Assembly: GCF_000389965.1 (NCBI RefSeq)
Contig: NC_021191.1
Span: 4,155,501 to 4,219,500, forward strand
DNA length: 64,000 nt
Reading direction: 5' to 3'
Source of the DNA: Actinoplanes sp. N902-109
GTDB lineage: Bacteria > Actinomycetota > Actinomycetes > Mycobacteriales > Micromonosporaceae
A model generated the notes under the pieces. It was not told the origin of the DNA, did not search any database, and was given only the letters and a program-made list of their open reading frames with translations. This document shows, one piece after another, positions 59,086 through 64,000 of this stretch; within the stretch, counting starts at the first letter, position 1; every line of letters begins with the position of its first letter. The position numbers were made by a program, and so were the translations under genes.

Positions 59086-60180
59086 ATGCCCGGCAACCGT
59101 GCCATGACCACGACCTGGACGAGAACGGACTGGTGGCAGTCCGCGGCGCTGCTCGGGTTCATCGTCGTGCTGCACGTCGTCGCCTTCGGCCTGCTGTTCG
59201 GCCTGGTCGCCCCGGCCGGGCTGCAGGTGGGCACCGAGGCGTTCGGGGTCGGGCTCGGGATCACCGCCTACACCTACGGGCTGCGGCACGCCTTCGACGC
59301 CGATCACATCGCCGCGATCGACAACACGACGCGCAAGCTGCGCGGGGACGGGCGGCGGCCCAAGTCGGTCGGGTTCTGGTTCGCGATGGGTCACGCCAGC
59401 GTCGTTGCGGTGCTGGCCGCGCTGGTTGCCGCCGGCGCGCACGCGGTCGGCGAGCTGACCGACGACGGTACGACGCTCAACCACACGATGGGATTGATCA
59501 GCACCGGGGTCTCGGGCAGCTTCCTGTACGTCATCGCGGCGCTCAACCTGGTCGCGCTGGCCGGCATCGTACGGGTGTTCCGCGCCATGCGCTCCGGTGA
59601 GCTGGACGAGCACAAGCTGGAGCAGCATCTGCAGGCCCGCGGTCTGCTCGCGCGGGTGCTGGGCCGGCTCACCCGCACGATCACCCGGCCCGGTCAGATG
59701 TACGTGGTGGGGCTGTTGTTCGGGCTCGGCTTCGACACCGCCACCGAGGTCGCGCTGCTGGTGCTGGCCGGTTCGGGCGCTGCGGCCGGCCTGCCGTGGT
59801 ACGCCGTGATGACGCTGCCTCTGCTGTTCGCCGCCGGGATGAGCCTGCTGGACTTCCTCGACGGGCTGTTCATGAGCGTCGCGTACGACTGGGCGTTCCT
59901 CAACCCGGTCCGCAAGGTGTACTACAACATCGCCATCACCGGGTTGTCGGTCGCCGTGGCGTTCCTGGTCGGCTCGATCGAGTTGATCGGCGTACTGCAC
60001 GACAATGCCGGTTGGGTTGATCCGTTCACCACGTGGGTGAGCGGGATCGACATGAACAACGTGGGGTTCCTGATCGTCGGGCTGTTCGTGCTGACCTGGG
60101 CGGTCGCGCTGACGTACTGGCGGCTGGGCCGGGTCGAGCAGCGCTGGTCGGTCAGCGCTTCCAGAAACCCGAGAACGTGA
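59086..60180 (+). CDS. NiCoT-family nickel/cobalt transporter, 364 aa
   Basis: A high-affinity Ni/Co permease with the signature HAFDADHIAAIDNTTRKLRG (about residues 66-85) and the later VGLLFGLGFDTATEVALLVL and LFAAGMSLLDFLDGLFMSVA, with about eight helices. Control by the upstream cobalamin riboswitch points to cobalt as the main substrate, feeding B12 synthesis. ATG 59086 has CGGGAGG 5 nt upstream. Its 3' end overlaps the convergent siderophore-interacting protein gene by 29 bp. Confidence 0.93.
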   Translation: MPGNRAMTTTWTRTDWWQSAALLGFIVVLHVVAFGLLFGLVAPAGLQVGTEAFGVGLGITAYTYGLRHAFDADHIAAIDNTTRKLRGDGRRPKSVGFWFAMGHASVVAVLAALVAAGAHAVGELTDDGTTLNHTMGLISTGVSGSFLYVIAALNLVALAGIVRVFRAMRSGELDEHKLEQHLQARGLLARVLGRLTRTITRPGQMYVVGLLFGLGFDTATEVALLVLAGSGAAAGLPWYAVMTLPLLFAAGMSLLDFLDGLFMSVAYDWAFLNPVRKVYYNIAITGLSVAVAFLVGSIELIGVLHDNAGWVDPFTTWVSGIDMNNVGFLIVGLFVLTWAVALTYWRLGRVEQRWSVSASRNPRT

Positions 60181-60952
60181 TCCGGTCCTTGGGCAGCCCG
60201 CCCCGGTGCAGGTGACGCCGGCCCTCGGTGGCCAGTGACGACTCGCCCACCACGAACCCGTACCCGCGAGGGTCGAAGGCGTCGAAATCCCGCAGCGCGG
60301 CAAGAGCCTTGTGACCTGGTACGGCACCGTGGTCCTCGCGATCGACCCAGTGCACCGTGACACCGGGCGGCGTGGTCAGCTCGCGGCGGTCGGCGGCCGT
60401 GGGCACCTCCTGGATCACCCGGCCGACGGTGCCGGCCGGCAGCGAGCGCAGGATGCCGGTGACACCGGGCAGCCCGCTCTCGTCCGCGACGATGGTCACC
60501 TCGGTCGTATCGGCCGGCGGCGCGAACAGGATGCCCTGGTCGAGTACGGCCAGCTGCTCGCCGGGGGTGGTGGCGCAGGCCCACAGCGCGGCCGGTCCCT
60601 CGGGCTCACCGTCGGGTCCCGTGTGCACGACGAAGTCGATGTCCAGTTCGCGCTGCTCGGCGCGGAAGTCGGCGATGGTGTAGTTGGCGCAGTGCGGGCG
60701 CGTGTCCTCGGCGCACTCGAGATACCGCACCCACCACTTCTCGCCGGAGATCTCCGGCATGGCGAACCCGGTCTGGTGCGGGCGGCGGACGAAGAGCCGG
60801 AACCAGTGGTCGTACCCGAGCCAGGGGAACCCGGCGAGGGATTCGCCGCCGACGGTGACCCGCTGCATGTGCGGCGTGATCCGCCGGGCGCGCCGGACCT
60901 CGACGCGATACAGCCGCTGGTCGGTCGGAGTCGTCCGGGACTTCTTCGCCAT
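60152..60952 (-). CDS. Siderophore-interacting protein (FAD ferric-siderophore reductase), 266 aa
   Basis: An SIP-type flavoprotein with RARRITPHMQRVTVGGESLA (FAD-domain start), GYDHWFRLFVRR, ANYTIADFRAEQRELDIDF and VADESGLPGVTGILRSLPAG, ending FGFVVGESS-like FVVGESSLATEGRRHLHRGG. It reduces ferric siderophores in the cytoplasm to release iron. A DmdR/IdeR-type box overlaps its start region, so it should be iron-repressed. It has a convergent overlap with the NiCoT gene. Confidence 0.92.
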   Translation of the reverse strand: MAKKSRTTPTDQRLYRVEVRRARRITPHMQRVTVGGESLAGFPWLGYDHWFRLFVRRPHQTGFAMPEISGEKWWVRYLECAEDTRPHCANYTIADFRAEQRELDIDFVVHTGPDGEPEGPAALWACATTPGEQLAVLDQGILFAPPADTTEVTIVADESGLPGVTGILRSLPAGTVGRVIQEVPTAADRRELTTPPGVTVHWVDREDHGAVPGHKALAALRDFDAFDPRGYGFVVGESSLATEGRRHLHRGGLPKDRITFSGFWKR

Positions 60953-60956
60953 GCGA

Positions 60957-60975
60957 CTGAGGTTAGCCTAAGCTT
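60957..60975 (-). promoter_or_regulatory. Candidate iron box (DmdR/IdeR site)
   Basis: Read on the minus strand, GCTTAGGCTAACCTCAGTC matches the core of the DtxR-family consensus TTAGGTTAGGCTAACCTAA. It lies about 5-20 bp upstream of the siderophore-interacting protein start. Confidence 0.7.
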
Positions 60976-61087
60976 TCTTACTGGTCTTTCCCGCCCTGAT
61001 CAACGTCCTTCACCTGGCCGTCCCTTGTCGTTGCCCCGGCGCTCCTAGCGTGCGAACCGCTGGATCTTCGAGCCCCGAGGGGGAGTC

Positions 61088-63028
61088 ATGTGCACTGACC
61101 AGGGTTCGCCGGACGCACCGGTGGGACCGGACCGGCGCAGCTTGCTGCGCTCGGCCGCGCTGGCCGGCGCCGGGGCAGCCGCGATCGGGCCGCTCGCCCG
61201 CGCGCTGCCCGCCCGCGCCTCGGACAAGCATCAGGACGGCCGGACCGGGCGCTTCGATCCCGACCCGGCCGGCCCGCAATTCACGCTCGCGGTCATGCCC
61301 GACACCCAGTTCCTCTATTGGGGCAGTCAGAACAGCATCAACCGGGCGCCGCAGGAGGAATCGTTCCGCTACCTCATCAACAACAGCGGGAACGGCTCGG
61401 GCGGCAACATCGTGTTCATGGCCCACCTCGGCGACCTGACCCAGGACGCCGACGCGACGTCGTTCGCCGAGGTCGACAAGGCGTTCAAGATACTTGACTC
61501 GCACGGGGTCGCCTACAGCGTGCTGGCCGGCAACCATGACGTGAGCGGCGACGACACCCGTGGCTCCACGCCGTACCTGAGCACGATGGGTCCGCAGCCG
61601 TTCCGGCGCGCCAAGACGTTCGCCGGGGCCGATGCGAGCGGCTACAACACCGCGCACATCTTCCGGGCCGGTGGTCGCGAATGGCTGGTGCTGGCGCTGG
61701 ACTGGCGGATGTCGGCGCGGGGATTCGCCTGGGCCGATCAATTTATCAAGGATCATCCGCGGTTGCCGGTCATCCTGACCACCCACGACCTGGTGGCTTC
61801 GCCTTATGACGACAACGTCTATCCGTACGAGGCGGGGGACCCTGCCGACAACGCGGTCTTCTCCTCGTACGGCGAACAGCTGTGGAACGATTTGATCGCG
61901 GACAACGACCAGATCTTCCTGACGTTGAACGGGCACTACTGGCCGCCCGGGCGCACGACGCGCAAGAATGCGGCCGGACACGACGTGCACCTGCACATCG
62001 CGAACTACCAGAACCGCTACTTCGGCGGCGCCGGAATGTTGCGGCTGTACCATTTCGACCTGGCCCGCAACACCATTGATGTGGAAACCGTCGCGCCGTA
62101 CTTCCTCGCGCAGGAGCCCGACGAGCGCAGCCCGCTGGCCACCGAGCATCTGCGGCTGACCACGCCGGTCGACTACTTCTCGGTGCCGATCGATTTCGAG
62201 CAGCGGTTCGCCGGCTTCACCCCGGTGCCCGCGCGCCCCGCCCGTCCAGCCGCCAAGCTCGTGGTGCCCGGCACGCTGGCCTACTGGCGCTTCGACGGCG
62301 GCGGCGTGAGCGGCACCCCGCTGACCGCGGGCACGACCGTGCGCGACCTGTCCGGCCGTGGCAACCACCTGACCCTGGCCACCGTGCCGGGATCCGCCGC
62401 CGACGCGCTGACCTGGTCGGACGACCATCACCCGGATCAGCCCGCGCACGCCAGCCTGCGGTTCACCGGTGGCAAGAACCCGCTGCACGGCGCTTGTCTG
62501 ACCACCGCCGCACAGGCGCCCCTGAATGCCGAGACGTTCAATCACGGCTACACCATCGAGGCGTTCCTGAAGATCCCGCTCGACTGGGACGGGACCACCA
62601 ATGCCTGGATGTCCGTGCTCAGCCGCCGGGGCACGGCCGCCGCCGCCGGCAAGAGCGGGAAGAACACCGACCCCAACGACCCGCTCGCCAGTCTCAGCAT
62701 CTCCAACAACGGCCGCGAACCGCAGTTCAACGCCTATTCGCTCAGCCAGACCTGGCCGACGACCAACTGGGGTCACGGTCTGTTCGAAGATGTCTGGTGG
62801 CACGTGGCTCTGGTCAACGACGGAAAACGAACCATCATGTACGTCGAGAGCAGCCCCGTGGTCGACAACCCGTCAACCTTGTCGGTGGGCCTCGCGTCGC
62901 TGGGCCTGCCCTGGCTGCTGGGCGGCCACGAGTACGCGGGGGCGGTGGACCAGATCTTCCACGGCTGGATCGGTGACGTGCGGGTGGTGAACCGCCCGTT
63001 GCGACCCAAGGAGTTCCTGACAGCCTGA
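61088..63028 (+). CDS. Tat-exported metallophosphoesterase with LamG domain, 646 aa
   Basis: A Tat signal (PDRRSLLRSAALAGAGAAAI, residues about 14-33) precedes a calcineurin-like phosphoesterase: LAVMPDTQFLYW, FMAHLGDLTQDAD (GD), VLAGNHDVSGDD (GNHD), ILTTHDLVAS and LTLNGHYWPPGR (GH). These give the two-metal site, although GDxHG at the start is replaced by PDTQF. The last about 230 residues form a LamG/concanavalin-like lectin domain (GTLAYWRFDGGG, YTIEAFLKIPLDW, WWHVALVNDGKRTIMYVES). It should act outside the cell on a phosphoester, perhaps nucleotide or glycan-linked. The start has GGGGGAG upstream. Confidence 0.85.
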   Translation: MCTDQGSPDAPVGPDRRSLLRSAALAGAGAAAIGPLARALPARASDKHQDGRTGRFDPDPAGPQFTLAVMPDTQFLYWGSQNSINRAPQEESFRYLINNSGNGSGGNIVFMAHLGDLTQDADATSFAEVDKAFKILDSHGVAYSVLAGNHDVSGDDTRGSTPYLSTMGPQPFRRAKTFAGADASGYNTAHIFRAGGREWLVLALDWRMSARGFAWADQFIKDHPRLPVILTTHDLVASPYDDNVYPYEAGDPADNAVFSSYGEQLWNDLIADNDQIFLTLNGHYWPPGRTTRKNAAGHDVHLHIANYQNRYFGGAGMLRLYHFDLARNTIDVETVAPYFLAQEPDERSPLATEHLRLTTPVDYFSVPIDFEQRFAGFTPVPARPARPAAKLVVPGTLAYWRFDGGGVSGTPLTAGTTVRDLSGRGNHLTLATVPGSAADALTWSDDHHPDQPAHASLRFTGGKNPLHGACLTTAAQAPLNAETFNHGYTIEAFLKIPLDWDGTTNAWMSVLSRRGTAAAAGKSGKNTDPNDPLASLSISNNGREPQFNAYSLSQTWPTTNWGHGLFEDVWWHVALVNDGKRTIMYVESSPVVDNPSTLSVGLASLGLPWLLGGHEYAGAVDQIFHGWIGDVRVVNRPLRPKEFLTA

Positions 63029-63165
63029 CATGTTGACGGGCTGCTTGATGTGTTGACGGGCTGCTTGATGTGTTGACGAGTTGCTCGCTGCATTGACGAC
63101 TTGCTCGCCGTGTTGACTTGTCTTGACGTGTTGATGCGTTGACGGTGCTGTCGTGGTGACGGTGC
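63026..63165. repeat. 20-bp tandem repeats after the phosphoesterase gene
   Basis: TGTTGACGGGCTGCTTGATG repeats with period 20 and degenerates to TGTTGACGAGTTGCTCGCTG and later TTGACTTGTC. The array begins at the TGA stop of the phosphoesterase and runs to the end of the convergent DUF6582 gene. Confidence 0.8.
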
Positions 63166-63167
63166 CG

Positions 63168-63623
63168 TCAATGCTTGTCGATGGCGTGCTGCAGTTGCGC
63201 TTTCGTCATCGTTGAGCGGCCTTCGATGCCGAGTTTGCGCGCCTGGGCATACAGATCGGCTTTGCTCGGGCCGTTGCTGGCGGCGCTGCGGCTGCTGCCG
63301 GCCTTGCTCGGGGTGCGCGGTTTGTCGGACGACTTCATCGTCTTGCCCGGCTTGTTCATCGTCTTGCCCGGCTTGCCGAGTTCGTGCCAGCTCTTCTCGG
63401 TCAGGTCGACGCCGAACTTCGCGGCGGCGCGTCTGATGCGGCCGAACGCCTCGTCGCGTTCCTTGTCGGAGACGTCGCGCACCTGGTCGAAGCGGGCGAT
63501 GGCGTTGCGCACGTGCCGCGCGTCGTTGAGCGGCTCCTTGCGTACCCGGGGGAACGCGAACGTGCTGTCCGGCATCGCGTTGCGGTCCGCGGCGTCCAGC
63601 TGGTGTCCGGTCGTGGTTGCCAT
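63168..63623 (-). CDS. DUF6582 protein with Rho-N/SAP-like C-terminus, 151 aa
   Basis: The N-terminal half matches the DUF6582 pattern seen in actinobacteria (STFAFPRVRKEPLNDARHVR, NAIARFDQVRDVSDKERDEA, AAAKFGVDLTEKSWHELGK). A basic linker contains a short repeat of KPGKTM. The C-terminal about 35 residues (SKADLYAQARKLGIEGRSTM then TKAQLQHAID) resemble a Rho-N/SAP-like nucleic-acid-binding motif. The ATG at 63623 begins the conserved part. It probably binds DNA or RNA. No function is established. Confidence 0.7.
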   Translation of the reverse strand: MATTTGHQLDAADRNAMPDSTFAFPRVRKEPLNDARHVRNAIARFDQVRDVSDKERDEAFGRIRRAAAKFGVDLTEKSWHELGKPGKTMNKPGKTMKSSDKPRTPSKAGSSRSAASNGPSKADLYAQARKLGIEGRSTMTKAQLQHAIDKH

Positions 63624-63718
63624 GATTGACGGGATACCCGTTGATCGGGACGCCAATCAACCCCCGCGACGTGCCAGGCCGGGTCGTAGTCCGGCAGCCG
63701 TAGCCACGCCACCGATCG

Positions 63719-64000
63719 TCATCTCTCGGTCGGCCCCTCGTTCGAGCTCCGCGTGAGCGAAGGCGTCAGCGCGGCCGCGAGCGAGGGCCAGAACCGCTCA
63801 GCCCAGTCGAGCCAGCTCTCGTCCCCCGGCGGTGGAGCGGGCAGGGACGCGCCCGAGAGCTCGTCCGGGTCGGGGGCCTGGAAGTGTTCCCGCCAGGCGT
63901 CGAGTTCTGTCTCGGCCATGGGGAAGGTCTGCTCCGGCGTGTGTTCCCAGCGGTGCTCGATCCGTTCCCATTGCACCGCACGGTCCACCGGCAGATACAC
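63719..64000 (-). CDS. Protein of unknown function, partial at right edge
   Basis: The last 93 codons are visible, with RIEHRWEHTPEQTFPMAETE and WLDWAERFWPSLAAALTPSL. A GTG at the extreme edge (63998-64000) may be the start or an internal codon. No domain is recognised. The product is soluble and acidic. Confidence 0.45.
   Translation of the reverse strand: MYLPVDRAVQWERIEHRWEHTPEQTFPMAETELDAWREHFQAPDPDELSGASLPAPPPGDESWLDWAERFWPSLAAALTPSLTRSSNEGPTER

Overview
The window is very G+C-rich, dense, mostly non-overlapping bacterial sequence with GTG starts, GGAGG-type ribosome binding sites, Tat signals, SARP and LAL regulators, F420-type enzymes and a rare TTA codon in a regulator. This fits a filamentous actinomycete, most likely Micromonosporaceae (Actinoplanes-like). 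That placement is inferred from gene content and composition. No rRNA, tRNA, CRISPR array, insertion sequence or replication origin was recognised.

Layout. 1-2.4 kb: the 5' part of an FTP-propeptide metalloprotease, a protein of unknown family, a small CxxC protein and a short SARP regulator. 2.7-5.7 kb: a large LuxR (LAL) regulator. 5.6-10.3 kb: the most striking locus, a compact candidate RiPP system. It has a 26-residue precursor ending in Cys-Thr-Asp-Cys-Cys, a PqqD-like/M50 membrane peptidase, a TPR protein and a flavin reductase in one translationally coupled operon, with a divergent EpiD-like flavoprotein. 10.3-15.8 kb: SprT-like protein, lipoprotein, hydrolase, pyruvate oxidase, Ppx/GppA and S1 proteins. 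16.1-22.2 kb: an AfsR-type SARP facing an SdpAB-like peptide-toxin operon with its own 53-residue candidate precursor, separated by four GTAG repeats at exact 11-bp spacing. 22.3-25.7 kb: a PhyH dioxygenase and LacI regulator sharing a 26-bp palindrome, then a vanadium haloperoxidase-like protein. 25.7-27.6 kb: repeat-rich DNA with a DHFR-like pseudogene and a GDSL esterase. 27.7-43.3 kb: secreted M15 peptidase, alkaline phosphatase, a large SF1 helicase-nuclease, GH54 arabinofuranosidase, M36-like protease, ferredoxin reductase and GH64 glucanase. 43.6-49.5 kb: LLM oxidoreductase, MarR, SnoaL-like protein, and a copper/DyP operon (CopD-CtaG fusion, PCu(A)C, Tat-exported peroxidase). 49.7-61 kb: ROK regulator and DUF1479 oxygenase, then a metal island: Zur-box ZnuABC-like operon ending in an ArsR gene, Nramp with a ferritin-like protein, cobalamin-riboswitch NiCoT, and iron-box siderophore-interacting protein. 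61-64 kb: Tat-exported phosphoesterase-LamG, a DUF6582 protein and a partial gene.

A recurring property is minisatellite DNA. At least seven genes are followed at or just after their stop codon by short tandem repeats with different units, and similar in-frame repeats sit inside the SARP, a zinc permease (a histidine-rich tail) and the Nramp transporter. The two peptide systems, both next to SARP-class regulators, are the best candidates for undescribed biology.
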